From NCBI GenBank assembly GCA_013400975.1, contig WBMZ01004629.1:1-64000 (forward strand): a DNA stretch of 64,000 bases, in the 5' to 3' direction. The translations under genes were made by a program, and so were the position numbers. Position 1 is the stretch's first letter. The number at the start of each line of letters is the position of its first letter. Below are positions 22,921-36,480 of the stretch, in pieces. Below the pieces are notes generated by a model, which saw only the letters and a program-made list of their open reading frames with translations, searched no databases and was not told the origin of the DNA. Source of the stretch: Atrichornis clamosus (Eukaryota > Chordata > Aves > Passeriformes > Menuridae).

Positions 22921-25900
22921 CCAGTTGTTTCAAACGGATGTGCACTTTTTCCCCTAGAACTTCAATTCATCCACACATTTTTTTTTGTTGGCTTTTGATT
23001 TACCATGTTTAAATGCTTTTCATATGAATGGCATTGTTGTTTTAGAAATTCTGAACTTTGGACATCCATTTGCACACATACCATGACAATGGCGTCTGTG
23101 AATGCCATGGTGCAGCATGGTGTGTTCCTCTCTTGCCAAAACTCACTGCAGGATGATGCTTTGCATTAAGCTTCCTGAGCAGAGTTTAATAACCAGCCTT
23201 ACAGAGTTTTAAAGGAGCTGCCTGAAGCTTGATGATGCAAAGGAAAGTATCTTACTCAGCTCTATTTATGTGCACTTTGCCAAGAGAAAAAATAAATGTG
23301 AAAAGTATCACTATAAACTTGTGGGAATATAGGGGACCATTCAACAAACAGATCTCTGTCAGTATTAACAGAATTAAATACTAGAAATTCCTCATTAAAA
23401 TAATGGAATTTATGTACCTGATAGTTTGCAGCAAGAGCTTGAAATGACATTAAAATATTTTATAAGTCATTTAACTCCATACCTTTTGATTGATGGCTCT
23501 CATTTCTTGAGAAATGTTTTTTTTCTCAGTCATATTTGCCCACATCTTAAATTTGCCAAGGGCCATCATAAGCATCTCCACAATACACATATGGCACTTG
23601 GCACAGACAAAACACCCTTGTAAAAATATTTTCTGCCATGCTTGTGGATTTGTGCTGTTTATCTGTAAGTCCTGAGCCACCCAGAGCTTTGAAGTTTGTT
23701 CCCTTGGTTGGATGGAACTTTCCCCAGGCTAGGGGTGATTTGGTGCCATCCCGTCTTGTCTGAATCATGCAAGTGGTAATAGCCGGTCAATATGCACAGG
23801 GCTGCCTCTGTCACTGAAACACCCTGTTAATGTATCTACCTCTCTGCACCCACAGGATGTGGTTACTGTTCCCATGGTTCTCCCTCCACCTTTCATCTAC
23901 TATGCAGCAACTTGCTTCTTGCAGGCTAGAACGTTTGGGTCAGGGACAGTTTCTTATCTCTGCTCGTGTAGCAGGGCTGGGTTTCACAGGTGATGTGTCT
24001 TCCAAGCAGAAGCAGCGTTACCATTATCACTGCTTGGCACAACGTGCTTCCCCTGTCCCAGGAGTCGGCTGTGGGCCCATCCACCTTCCTGTTGCACAAC
24101 ATCAATCACTTTCTGTGCCTGAGTGTTGTGCACTTTGAACAGTTCCATCATCTAGCAAAAATAAAAACAACCCAGGCATCTGGATGAGTGTTTACATGCA
24201 CACATTCCTATGAGTAATAAAGGCAAGGAGGGGGGATTAGAGGGAATATGACCAAAAGGCAGATTGCCTCTTACACTAAGAGTCTCCCTAAGTCACCTCT
24301 GAAATGTAGTTGGACCTTTAAATGTTCTTGAAGATAATTGTAAACTTTTCCCTTATTTTTAAACAGGCTTAAATATAGCTTCCTCTTTATCTCCCTGAAG
24401 CATAGAATGCACACAGGGAACAAAGCTGCTTAGGAGATTCGGCTGGGCCAAGGACAGGAGGTTTTTCACAAGGCGAGTTCTTTCCCCCCAGCTGCTGTCT
24501 AGGAGACTTCTCAGAACCTGAATAGATGGGCTGTTCTTATAGTTTTGGTTTTGTTTTTTGTTTCTTTTACCCGGCCTTGTAATAATGTCAGATAAATGAA
24601 TACATCAACAAATGGTGAAAGTTGCCTGAGAGAAATTGCTTTTGGCAACTGTTCCTCCTCATTAAAATGAAAGTCTGAAATGCCTCAGTCTTTGGGAACA
24701 ATTAATAAAATGCCAGCACTTGATAAGATAGAGATAATTCTTTGTGCTTATTAACTGCTTTCTACAATTAGCATGTGTGTGTTCAGCCAAATGCAGCCTG
24801 ACCCTGATGTGCTAGGAAGCAGAGGTTTGAATTGAATGGAGGGCAGCACCTGTCACTTGCCCTGCTGAGCCAGCCAGTGCCTTCCCACCTTCCTGCTAAC
24901 AATCATAAGAACAATTAATAGAAAGTTGCAATACTGAGAGACTCCCAAACTGTCCCCAGGACCCTGCAGTGGGCAGCAAGGGGCTTTGTTCTGGTAGCTT
25001 AGATGCAGCAGCTACAACATCTCTGTAAGCATTTGAGTGTATGGTCAGACAGAAAAAAGGGAAAGGAAAGATAAATTCTCTCCTTCTGGGGTCCAAGGTA
25101 CTAATTTCCCTACTGGGGGCTTAAATGCTGATCTAGAGTGGTCAAAGACCCAGGTGTGCAGGACCTCCAAGTTATGTTTAGATCTACTTATTTCTTAGGC
25201 TGTTAAATAATTAGAAGTCATCAAAATCCTGAGGAAATCTGTCTTCTGCCCCCTGGAGTGGCAGCCTCCAGGCCAGGACACTTGTGCAGGGATGGGGCTC
25301 ATGTAACCCCTAGAGAGGTCTGGATTAGCAGCTGACAGAGGTCCCAGGGGAGGCTCTGCACCCTCAGGGAACTCAGAGGTTGTTCCTGTCCTCTGTCCCA
25401 GCTTGGGAGGCCAAAAACACGTTGGGAAAGTGCTGAGCAGGAGCAGCAGACAAAACCTGTGTGTGCACATGTATGCAGTGGTTGGGTGAATCCCCCAGAA
25501 AAAAACATGCAGCTGAAGACTTCAGGAGGCAATGCTGAGTTTATGGCAGCCCAGCAGTAGGAGATGTGACCCCAGAACCCGAGGCAAGTCTGTGTGGGAA
25601 AACGTGCAGGCAGGTGCCTGGAGGAAGGCTCTGGAGGACAGTCGTGAATCCGCACGTGGGGAAGGGATGCGCTGGAGCCTGTGGGACCCACATGAGACAG
25701 TGCAAAGAAATGAAGTTTTGAGCCTATTATCTTCATATGGAGAATGCGTGAGTCAGGGGTGTGGGAGAGCTGAGGATCCGCGTGTGCACGCCTGACAGGG
25801 AGAGGAGCAGGAAGAAGCCAGCCTGCTTGGCTCAGAAACAGCAGAGGCAGGGGCACAGGTAATGCCTCCAAAGTAAACCCAACTGTAAGGAGAGTTTCAG

Positions 25901-28900
25901 ACAGCATAAAGTGAGAGTTGAACATGACAGAGAAATGTCATCATCTCGGCTGGGGCTGCAGACCTCACCCCTGCTAAAGCATGGATATATAAGCCAGTGA
26001 GCACTTAAGAAAATAAAAGTACAGTAAAAGATAAAGGGGCTGGTTGGCGTATCCATTCCAAGCAGGGCAGAAATACTACTGCACATAAGGGCATCTAAGT
26101 GTAGGACAGGGACCATGTTCTGGGGATGGCAGCCCCATGGGAAGACCTGAACTAGACCTGGAGGAACTCAGATGCCACAGGAAATCTTGCCTTGCCATCT
26201 GCATTGTGGCCCAGGTGGATTTCCTCAACCAAGGCTCAGAGATGTGTAGAAAAACTGCGATTAAGTGAGTCACGTATAGGAAAGTATTCTCAGAACTTGC
26301 TTTAGCCACTGCCACAACCTAATGGTTTCAGAAATGACTACAAATTAATAGTGCTGCTCCTCTGCTGCTGGGCTTTTGTTCAAGGGAGGGATTTATACTA
26401 CAGCTCAGGATGCCTGTTTTCCCTTTGCTTTGTGTGCAGGAATGAGGGTCTGGGCCCATGGCCTCTCTCTGACTAGGCTTATTCCCAGAATAACTCCTCT
26501 CCCAGCCTTCTCTGCTCCACAAGAAAAAAAATTCTTAAACAAATGTATAAACACTGGCAGCCTTCAGGTTTGTGTTTCTTTCTGAGCCTAATTTAAATGA
26601 ACAGCAGACATTTTATAGGCTTTTCCAAGAGAACCTACAGGGGCTTATTTGCTCGAGTCTGACTTTCTGACAGCTCTCTACAAGCCTAATCAAAACCAGA
26701 CTTAGTCTCATGTGAAGCAGAATAATATATATTAACGCAGCTACAAAGAACCAGGCTAAATGTAGTAAGTCATAAACCACTACTGTGGCAGCAGTCATTC
26801 AATCATGTGCATGTACCACACTTGAATTTTGGAACAAGGAGTGCATTTGTGTTGTTCCCATTGTCCGAGGAATGTTGTAGTGGTGAGGAGCCAAGAAAAC
26901 ACGCCTTCTGTCTAGAAAATGCCCCTCTTGTATAACCTGGAGTTGGTAGCTACAACACAAGGGTGCCTCTTTGTTTCTGTCCCGGAGGTGGGAATGCTGA
27001 GTTGATATCTCTCATGGTGAGGTGCACCCAGTTCCCTCAGGGGAAGCTGCAGGCATGGAAGGCACTCCCTTGGAGCTGAACAGGACAAACTCTAGGACCA
27101 AGCTAGATTTAAGGAAGATTTGTCTTTATCATCTTTTCAGTTTTTCTTTCTTCAATACTTAGACTATATATCTGAAATGTTCCCAAGTCTTCCTTTATTT
27201 CCGTGAATTTTGAATGGCATAGTTAGAGTGGGGAATTCTGTGGAGACATTAAGTACTTACAATGTCTTGACAGAGAGTTAAACACTGATCTCTAAAAGAA
27301 GACTTTTTTCTATTTCTAATTATCCCACAGTGTTCTCATCACACAGTATCACCTCTGTCTGTACAAGGATATGTTCATGTTCAGTTCCTGACATCTGGAA
27401 GAAATTTCTCCTTATCTGGCATGTGCATTTTCAAGGGAAATGTGAAAAGAAGTGCTTAACTGATAAAGCAGGGATGTACCTTTGGGCTAGACCAGATGGT
27501 GAGGTGCTGCAAGCAGAAGGCATTTTGCCCAAAACAAGCAGGATGAGGAAGGATATCTGTAGTACTCGGCCAAGTTGGAGGAATGGTAAAATCCTGTGTC
27601 CATCCAGGAGGTGTCAGTCTGTTTAGCCTTCCCCTTCTAACAGAGGTATTAAGTTTGTCTGAAGCTGGAGAGACATTAAGTATCTTTAGATTGTGAGTTT
27701 TTCTGTCTAATTTAGATTTCAGTGTTTCCAGTTTCTCTGCTGAACTATTGCATGACTGAAAATCTTATCTGTTAGCAGACTCCAGCATTAGCCACAGTGT
27801 GTATAGTATGGTCCACCTGCTTTCCTTAAACCTTTTGCTTTTCGATAAAGATTAGCTATTCCATGCTGAAGACACAATTTAACTCCTTCTGTATTGCCTA
27901 AGTGATTTTAGGGTGATGACAATTGTTTTTGCCTAGAAATCCCACATTATTTGCAACTACTTTTTACAATTTGTCTAGAGGAGAGATTGCAGCCCATGGA
28001 CTGAGATGCCTTCAAACCTTGTTCTTGTCCCAAGGGACTGTTGGCATGGGGCTTTTGACATCCCCTCTTTGCTGTCACACAGTGATTTGGAGGGAAATGT
28101 CTGATCCAAGGGAAAAAATGCCTTTCCTAATTCTTTCAAAATAAGCCTGGGCTCCAGCAGACCAATGGTTTTTTATTTCTTGTCAAATAAACATACTCCT
28201 GTCCGTTACCATTGTGCAGAACACTTCAAATTGAGATGATAGGATTCAGTGGTATTTGAAGTCCATCTGGCACATGATGCAGGAAAATATCTCCCACAGA
28301 AAGCAGTAACAAGACCAAGACATACAGTTGCACCAAATCCTACATGGTCATGTTTGATAGCCATGGAGTGTTTTGGGTGGATGTAAAACTGATACCAAAT
28401 TCATTTTAGTTTGTTGTTTTTTCTAGTGACTTTCACTGAGTGAATGGTGAAATTTTAATTCATCTGTGTTGATTAGACTGTTTGTTGGGGGTTTTCTTGT
28501 GGACACTGAGAGCGTTCAGATCTGCAACTTTGGTTCAGGGTCTGTTTAACTGAGATTTTTTTTTGGAGGTTTATTTTTCTGGTTGTTATTTGTTTTATTC
28601 TTTTTTGTTTGTGCTCTTTACTTTGTATAAGGCCAGAACATGGAAAAATGTATTAACTGCATGGGCCATGTATTTGGTTTGATGTCTTTATTTTTTACTG
28701 TTCTCTGCAAAGCACTATTGCTGATTATTTTTTAAATATGTTGTAGCCTTGTGATAGGTTTTCCAGATTTAATGTCTCTAAGCAGAATGCGTTGCAGTAT
28801 AACTTGCTTTTGAAAGGCTGGGAGACTATAGATAAAACATTATCGTGCTTTAAAAGAATGGAAATGCCTTTTATTCTTGTTTTTATGAGTACTATCCAAT

Positions 28901-31900
28901 TTTGACATGAGAACATCCATACTATATAAATCAAACTCTTTCAGATACTTACCTTTTCATCATTTTTTAAAAACTTGGATGTGTTGATGTTTTATGAAAC
29001 CACCTTTAAAGTATTTTTGGATAGATGATTTATACTGCATCTTTTTTTAGGCTTTCATTTTAACTTTCAGCCTGTCCAGTTTTATAGGTATTGTGGCAAC
29101 TCTCAGAAACACAAATTCCTTCATGTTTCTGTATGTTGCTGTTATAAACAGACAAAGAAATAGTAATAGCTGGCTGAAAACCATCAGAATTTGGTAGAGA
29201 GTTTTAAACCTCTTTGTGTGAAAAATGAAGTAATTGGAACCCTCTGGGTGGCTTTTTAACAAGACTACTTTTCACTTCAGACAGAAGCGATAATGTTACT
29301 GTATTACTGCATAGACTTTTAGGGGGTTTAATGGTGCCTGTTGCACTGGATTGGAATAAAATGTGAACACTTTTCTAGGAAATGATTACTAAAATTGTAA
29401 TCCTCGATTATACATTAATTTGGTCAACATTTGAAGAGTGTCACCAGGGACTGATGTGCAGCCTGGCTTCTAGTGCCTTACTGTTGCTTGAGAGGCCAGG
29501 ACAGTTCAGAAGACATTTTTGCATCTGAACACTGAATTTTATATCATGCAGTGCAAAAAGCCTATAGATGAAAAGCCTATATGAAGAGAAAAGCCATTCT
29601 CCAGGGATGTTGAAAAAGTGACACTCAGTAGGATATCAATAAAAATGGGTGCAAAGGAGAATATTCCACATGTTTGTGCACATGGCTTCACAGAGGACCC
29701 CACTGACTTGTGCCCTTTCTTTCTGTGAGAGGAAACAACAAGGCGCATTCTAGGTACTTTCATACAGAAAATAATCGAGTCAATCTTTAAATTGCCTTTC
29801 AATTATAAATAAACCATTTTGCCTGTGCACTTGTATTAATGGTGAGTATTCAAATTCTGTGTATATTTGAGGAAGTGGCTTTTTAAAAAAAATCATATGC
29901 CTCGTCTGATGGCAACATAGGGGAAACCACAGTAATAATATTAAATCAGGTTACATTAAAAAAAGCAGATCTATGTCATTTGGAGAGGGCACCTTCGTGA
30001 GTGGAGGAGAGAAGCATAATAATTCACAAGGTCTAATTGGTAAAACCAGAACCTCCTGAGCTGTATTTAGCTGTTCCCTTACTTAATTATTTCTCACGGG
30101 AAACCCAGATCCTGCAGAAAGAGTGCAGCCACACGAATGAAGTGTGAGTCAGTTTGCCCCTTGCCAGCAATAGCAATAATTTGTTTGTGTCATTTGTAGG
30201 TGATTTTGAGATCCTGTCTGGGTTGGGTTTTTTCCTGCTTGTGTAAATAGTCTTCAACTATTCCTGTTGTACCAAATCTGAGTCACAATATCAATATCCA
30301 AACTCCTTTTTCTTGCCCGTGGTGCTGGCAGTCTTTACCAGGGCCCCTGATTACTTGTGGTGATGTGAATACCACTTGGGTGCTAGATGTCACCCACAAA
30401 TCACAGCCTGGTGAGGACCTCATAGGTGAACCCTCTAACTGTGCCTCTCATAAAAGGTTGGTTAGTGAACAGTAACAGTGAAGGTTTTCTTCTGGACACA
30501 GAGTATCAAGGTCTGTGTTTTTTGGACCCTTTATGCAGACATACTTCAGATGTGTTCCTTGCTGCTTGGTAATCACTGCATTCCCCAGATAACTCTGTAA
30601 TAATGATAATATTAACAAAATTCAGCTATAGAGGTGCACAGAAGCTTCCAATACACAAGAATCTCCTGCTTGAAAAGAAGGAGGTTCAGGTATGTTTTTT
30701 CTTTATTATCTTAATAGGAGAGTTGTCTTACATGTCTTCGAAAGGAGGAAAACAGAAGGTGATACATACACAGTCTGTATTTTTGCTACCTCTCTCTGAC
30801 TGCCAGCAGATAACAGCAAAATATAGGTTTCACTATGGCTATGCTATTATTTTTACACCTGGGTATTATGCCAAAGTTTTCTTTTCCTTTTTTTTTTTTT
30901 TTAAATAAGGTAGGGGAAAATTGAAGTTTGCTGCTGAGTTACTGCTTGCCAAGCTTTTTCAGCTGCAGGATATAATGGAAGCCAAACTCTTTGGAACTTA
31001 TTAGGACTGTCAGTATAATCAAGGGGAATTGCATGGTGATAAAGTTATGAGCCTATGCCATAGTGCTCAGTGTGTAATGGATGGCTGTAGACATATATTT
31101 GTTTATTATGCCAGGGTGCTGTGGCATAGCTCCATATTTTTCTTCAAGTGCAATTTCTCTGGATTTCTGTATATGGGTGTACATACACACACACAGGAGA
31201 GAGAGAAAAAGAAAAATCTCCCCCGTCATTGTCTGAGTCTTTGAAGACAGCATCTTCTCATAATGATAGAGTCATTGACAAGCAGATGTTCCAAAGCTGG
31301 GTTTAAGTGTAGCATTAATCGAGATTTCAACAATTCCTTTAAATTTTGATATGGAACTTTCTAAACACCATGTATTTTGGATTTACGAAAGACAGAAATA
31401 TAAATGCTTTCATTTTGTCCCATACCTAAGCCCCACTAATGTTTTTGGTTTTTTTTCAAATTATGAATTCCTTTGTCAGGAGCCATGTTCTATGGCACAC
31501 CCACATTCCCAGTGCAAAATTTGAAAGAAGTAATTTTTTCAGAGCTGGAGTTGGGCAGGCTCTCTCCACGTTGGTTGGTTTGTGCAATGCACCAGCTTCC
31601 TTAAAGTAGTTCCCATCAGGATATTTAAGATGGCTTTTGTTTACCAAAGAAGACATGGCTTTCACTCAAATATATGACACTCACAGCCACACCAGCTTTT
31701 ATGAAAAATAGTTTTAAAGGCCCTGCTTACAACAAAACTTGTCAAGAAAAGTGTGTTTGAGTCAGAAAACGCAACCTGTGTTGTTATGCCTGTTCCCACA
31801 GGAGGGGAGAGAGAGGGCCAAGGCAAAATGTAAAGAGGTTGCAGGAGGATATAATCCTGTTTTATATCATCTTCCCTTTCCCAGTGGGAATCTTCCTGTG

Positions 31901-34900
31901 AGGGTGGCACAAGCAGCAGGTTTCAGACTGTGAAAAGTGATAGATTCTCAGAAGTGGCTGTTTGCCACTGAGCCTTGCCCTGCATCAGCCAGCTGAGTCC
32001 TGGCTCCCTGTCTTCCTTGGGTTGCCTGTTGTCTGCTTTGGGGGAAAGCTCCTGTCCACAGCTCACCTTGTGCTGGGGTGACACGTGGGAGGGGCACACG
32101 GACAGACGGGAAACATCTTAGGGACAAAAAATGTCCGGTGCTCCCAGGAGCCTATGTTTTAGCCCAGAAGCTGTCTGGGCAGCTCCACAAAGCTGAGATT
32201 AACTCAGAAGGACATTATCCTGTGTAATTTCCAATGGGTTTCGATGGGATGCAGATGGTCAGCAGCTCCTTCTGCGGAACAATGTGCTGGCCAAGGACGT
32301 GCTCTGGCCCAAGGAGCCCATGCATTGCATGCATCTTAGACTCCACTCTAAAGTGAAGAAAGGCCAAAAGACTCCCCTCTTTTAAGTTGAGGCTCGAGGC
32401 ACCCTTGGGTTTTGAGGTCTGTTTGACTAAGAAAGTAACCCCTAGCAAGACAGGAGGTTTAATTGCTAGGCTGCTAGAGTTACAAAACTATATAGGTCAC
32501 AGTGGTTCTGTATTCTATTGCTACACAGAACACATGGCAGGATTCAGCTGGGTGAGTTCCAAAGTAATATTTTGTCTCTTATTGATAAGTATTTGTCCTA
32601 GACAGATGAAAGAAACACCCCCCTCAACAAACCCTGGTTAGCTTTTCAAGCAGGGAGATAATTTGTCCATAGTTAAACAGAAGATATTTATAGAGACATT
32701 AGCTGGTTGTACAAAATACTTCAGAAGTTTGTTTAGAAATGATTGAAATCAGCTGTTGCTGAACTGAAAAACCAGCCACACAAGCTATGTCTACAGCCCT
32801 TGGTCTGTCTGTTGTCTGTTAGTGTAGCGCTTTCTTCTTCCAGCAACATTACTAACTCAGGGAAATAACATCAGCCTCCTGCCTTTCGTTAGTGGGTATT
32901 AATAATTCAAGACTTAAACTCATCATTGAAGAGGGGCAATTTAAGTGGGTTTTAATGAGAAACTGCTCCAGCTCTTTTATTAAAATATATTTAAAATATT
33001 TCCATGTTTGAGAAGTCAAGCACTGAAGCATAAGGAAAACCAGTGCAGCCCCCAGCCAAAGCCCCCTTTGCCAGCAGTTGTAAATCTAGTCAAAAGTGGG
33101 AGATAGCAGAGGGCTTTTCCCTTTCAGAGTCCTGCAGGTCAAAATCTACAACTGCAGTGGGCTACAACTAAGAAAATGTTGGTGTCGGTATGAACCCGGC
33201 TGCTCTGTCCTCATCCACCCCTCTGGCTGCCCCATACAAGTACTGATCCCTTTTGTTCTGACAGCCCTTCTTCTACCCCCCAGCAAGTTGTGGGCCCAAG
33301 TACTGTGGCATTTTTCATACAAGCTGAGTGGGTAGAACAAAAATATGTCATTAGGGAAATGAACTGAACCTGTCTCATGTGAAAAGGAGCTTTCCAGATG
33401 ATGCACTTCTCCATGAAGGCAGCTATGCTCCACTGGTGCCATTCCTCTAGGCCATTTCTGTAGTATATTGCTAAATAGAAGCATTGCTTTGACTCCTATA
33501 AAATACTCAAACAGACCACTGATTTCAGGGAATTAACCATTATGTTGATATGCAGCAAGTCATTGATATTTTAATTTTTTGTCTATTTGTTTTTCTTCCT
33601 ACATATAAGTAAATACCACTAGTTAAACAGGATGCTTAACTTGACAATATTTAAATATCATAGGGTAACCCCTCTCATAACATCCTCTTTTATGTGACAG
33701 CAGCAACACCTCCACAGCTCAACCAGACCTTGGCATCCCTGTTTAACACCCAAGCAGCTTAGAGCTGTGCTCTTCCTTGGCATATTCCCTGGTGGGAACA
33801 TCACAGCCTTGACATTGGGGTTGTCCTATGACTTGATGTCTCCCAGTGGTGGATGGTTTCCTGGGGACACACTTCCTTGATGAATAGTGTGAAAAATGCT
33901 TTCATTAAAAAAAAAAAACCAGAGATACCTTTAAAATATTTCAATGCAAGGGGCCTGAATGTGAGGTAAAAGGAAAACTCTCCATATTTAATCTCAAAGT
34001 TAGACGTTTATTGCTGATGTTTACACAGATGCCGTAGAGCTGGAGCCACCGCACATCTGGGGAGTAGGTGGCTGAATCTCCCTTTCAGTTTTTTACTGGT
34101 AACACAGTCAGAGGAGGCTGGCTGACAGCATGAATAAATCAACATGCTGTCCACAGGAAACAAGGAGATAGCTGGAATGAAGCATAAATAATGTAATACT
34201 AACATGGAGAGATTATTTCATACATCTTTTTCAGAGGACTATAGTGAATGGCTTGCTGGAACATTTCTGAGAGAGCTGCTCTAAGTGCACAGTTACAAAT
34301 GATCTCTTCACCACATGCAAAAGGCTGGATTAGCAGGATTCCACATGGCCACAGACAAAGAGGCAAGGAAAGATGTGGGAGACAGAAGACAACAAGGAAA
34401 TATCTTTTGACATATTCAATCCTACCTTTGATAGGGGAGTAAAAGAACAAAGACCTTTTGGTTTCAGCAAAATGAAAAAATGACTTTGTCTTTTCCCTAA
34501 AACTTTCCAGATTTAAAGAATGAAGATGTATGCAGTTTTTTAGTCATCTGCTTTTCCACATAAAAAAAGCTCCCATGTCTTATCTTTGACAGGAATAGAG
34601 TTGCTTGCTTAGTCAGGACGTTTAAGCACCTATTCCTTTCCATTATTTTTCTTGTCTGAGCAAAAGCTCTGTCCCCCTTCCACCTGCATGCACTTGGGCA
34701 TTGAAGGAGAGATACCAGCCCAAGGGCAGTGTTTGCAAGAAATCTGTGTTGACACTGAAAATCTTGGCTGACGTCAGCAGAACAGGTGGTGTGGTGCAGC
34801 CAGAAGTGCTACGGAGGGGGTGTCTCAACAGTCCTGTCAGTCACGGTTGGGTGCAGTTTTGCCTTGTGCTCACACGGGTACCTACTTCGTGGTGGGGCTA

Positions 34901-35293
34901 CACTGCTCACAGCCTTGATGCCTCCTAAGAAGGTTGTTGTTTCCTAAGAAATTCCATCAGGTTCCAGGAATCCAAGCCATTCAGGTGATCAGATCTTGGT
35001 CCTTGCTGAGCCAGAAGAGGTTCTGGTGTTACCACTTTGCAAATCTGTTGCAAGCCAGCTGCACAGGGATTTTGATCGGAGAGCTAAATCCCTGAGAAAC
35101 ACTACTGCAGGAAGTTAAAACTCTGATTTGAAGTCCAATGGCTTCCAATTGAATTTTGGGCACATTATTCAGTTTCTGAGGCAAAATGGTTAGAGCAAAA
35201 AGAAATTGTGAGATTTTCTGAATCACTCCGGTCCTATTTAATGCAAAGCATATGCACAGTCTAAGGGAGAATGCAGAGGAAACTCTGGGATAG
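22921..35293. other. Intergenic, no gene seen
   Basis: About 12.4 kb without a convincing exon, tRNA or complete repeat. It contains T-rich runs (30888-30902), scattered chance frames on both strands (the longest on the minus strand at 25299-25925), and some AT-rich segments with many homeodomain-like TAAT cores, for example 24650-24790, 29890-30240 and 32700-33000. Confidence 0.6.
34767..34778. promoter_or_regulatory. CRE / C-type MARE-like palindrome
   Basis: GCTGACGTCAGC is a perfect 12-bp palindrome holding the full CRE core TGACGTCA (34769-34776). With the A that follows it matches 13 of 14 positions of the large-MAF C-MARE consensus TGCTGACGTCAGCA; only the first base differs. Binding is inferred from sequence alone. 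Confidence 0.4.
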
Positions 35294-35500
35294 GTACAGC
35301 ATCTATTCATGAGAGTTTCGGCTGCTGACAGGGTCTCTATTTCCCACTTTGTGTGTTTGAGGCTTTGTTTCTGAAGAAGTTGTGATTGCTAGAAAANGTA
35401 CAGCATCTATTCATGAGAGTTTCGGCTGCTGACAGGGTCTCTATTTCCCACTTTGTGTGTTTGAGGCTTTGTTTCTGAAGAAGTTGTGATTGCTAGAAAA
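35294..35500 (+). repeat. 103-bp perfect direct duplication flanking a single N
   Basis: Bases 35294-35396 and 35398-35500 are identical, each running from GTACAGCATC to GCTAGAAAA, and the only base between them is an n at 35397. Two identical copies abutting an undetermined base is what remains when two contig ends that really overlap are joined with a placeholder. A genuine tandem duplication is possible but less likely. Confidence 0.95.
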
Positions 35501-36434
35501 CACCAGATAGGTGCCAAGGATAATTTATATTCAGATGCTTCTCATGGATGATGTAATTGTTTATCTGTAAGGTCTTAGGTTTTATTGTAGCAGACCAGAA
35601 TTCTTTCGTGGGGTATTTTTTGTGTTCTTGTAAGATAATGCTGCCCCCAAACCACATGCAGTTTCATCTGTGTCCAGTATTAGGAATTTTGAGATACAAG
35701 AAAACCAAGACGAGGCGTCATGAAGGATTCTTAAAATTCCAGAAAAGTTTCATTGGATTCAGGTGACCAGGGTAATGTTCTCCCATTGCCACTAAGCATG
35801 TGGAGTTTTTCCAAGATCCTGTAGAAGCCCTGAATGAACTTTCTGTCATGGCAGAGAACTACAAAACTCTGCAGATCTGTAAAGCCAGAAATTTGGCTGG
35901 TTTAGCACAGAGCACAGTCTTATGTTGCTTTTGTTGATGGGAAGTCTGTCCTTGCTGATTATGTTTCTCTGCTGTTTTTTTTTTTGTTTGTTTGTTTGGG
36001 TTTTTTTTAGCATACAACATGTTGGAATTTAGATGCAGCAAAGATGGTTAGAGAGGTCTGCCACCTATTCCAAGATCATCTGTGCTCTACAAGCTGTTGC
36101 AACCACAGTCTATTCTATTGACTCAGACTCTGTGCTATAGGCTTTCCTCTGTCTTCTGGGTCCATTTGTCATTGCGTGCTTTTAAAATCCAGCATGGAAA
36201 AATAAGAGGGTCCACTCCTGCACCCAAGGGTAGCATCTGTATGTGGTGCAGGATACACGGCCTTCATGGTGACTTTCTTACTTCTCTGTGGCCAGATCTA
36301 GATGGTCTCTGATGCCTTTGTTCTTTGTTAAGTGGTGGCCAAAGGCTCTTTGAACAATCTTTAATGGCTCGTAAGATCACTTTGTCCTTTGTAAGGATAC
36401 CAGATGATGTACCAGATGATGAGATGGTTGTTTA

Positions 36435-36480
36435 TAGAGCCTCCTCCCTCTGCATCAGTCTTTTCTGGACTGATGCTCTA
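36435..36480. repeat. Bulged inverted repeat (potential hairpin)
   Basis: GCATCAGTC (36452-36460) pairs with GACTGATGC (36468-36476) over a 7-base loop. The next bases on the right, GCTCTA (36475-36480), also pair with TAGAGC (36435-36440) if an 11-base bulge on the left is allowed. Function unknown. Confidence 0.6.

Noticed and set aside
25299..25925. Minus-strand open frame of 208 codons
   Set aside because: Overlaps other open frames on both strands in a locally GC-richer stretch. Nothing recognisable in the translation.
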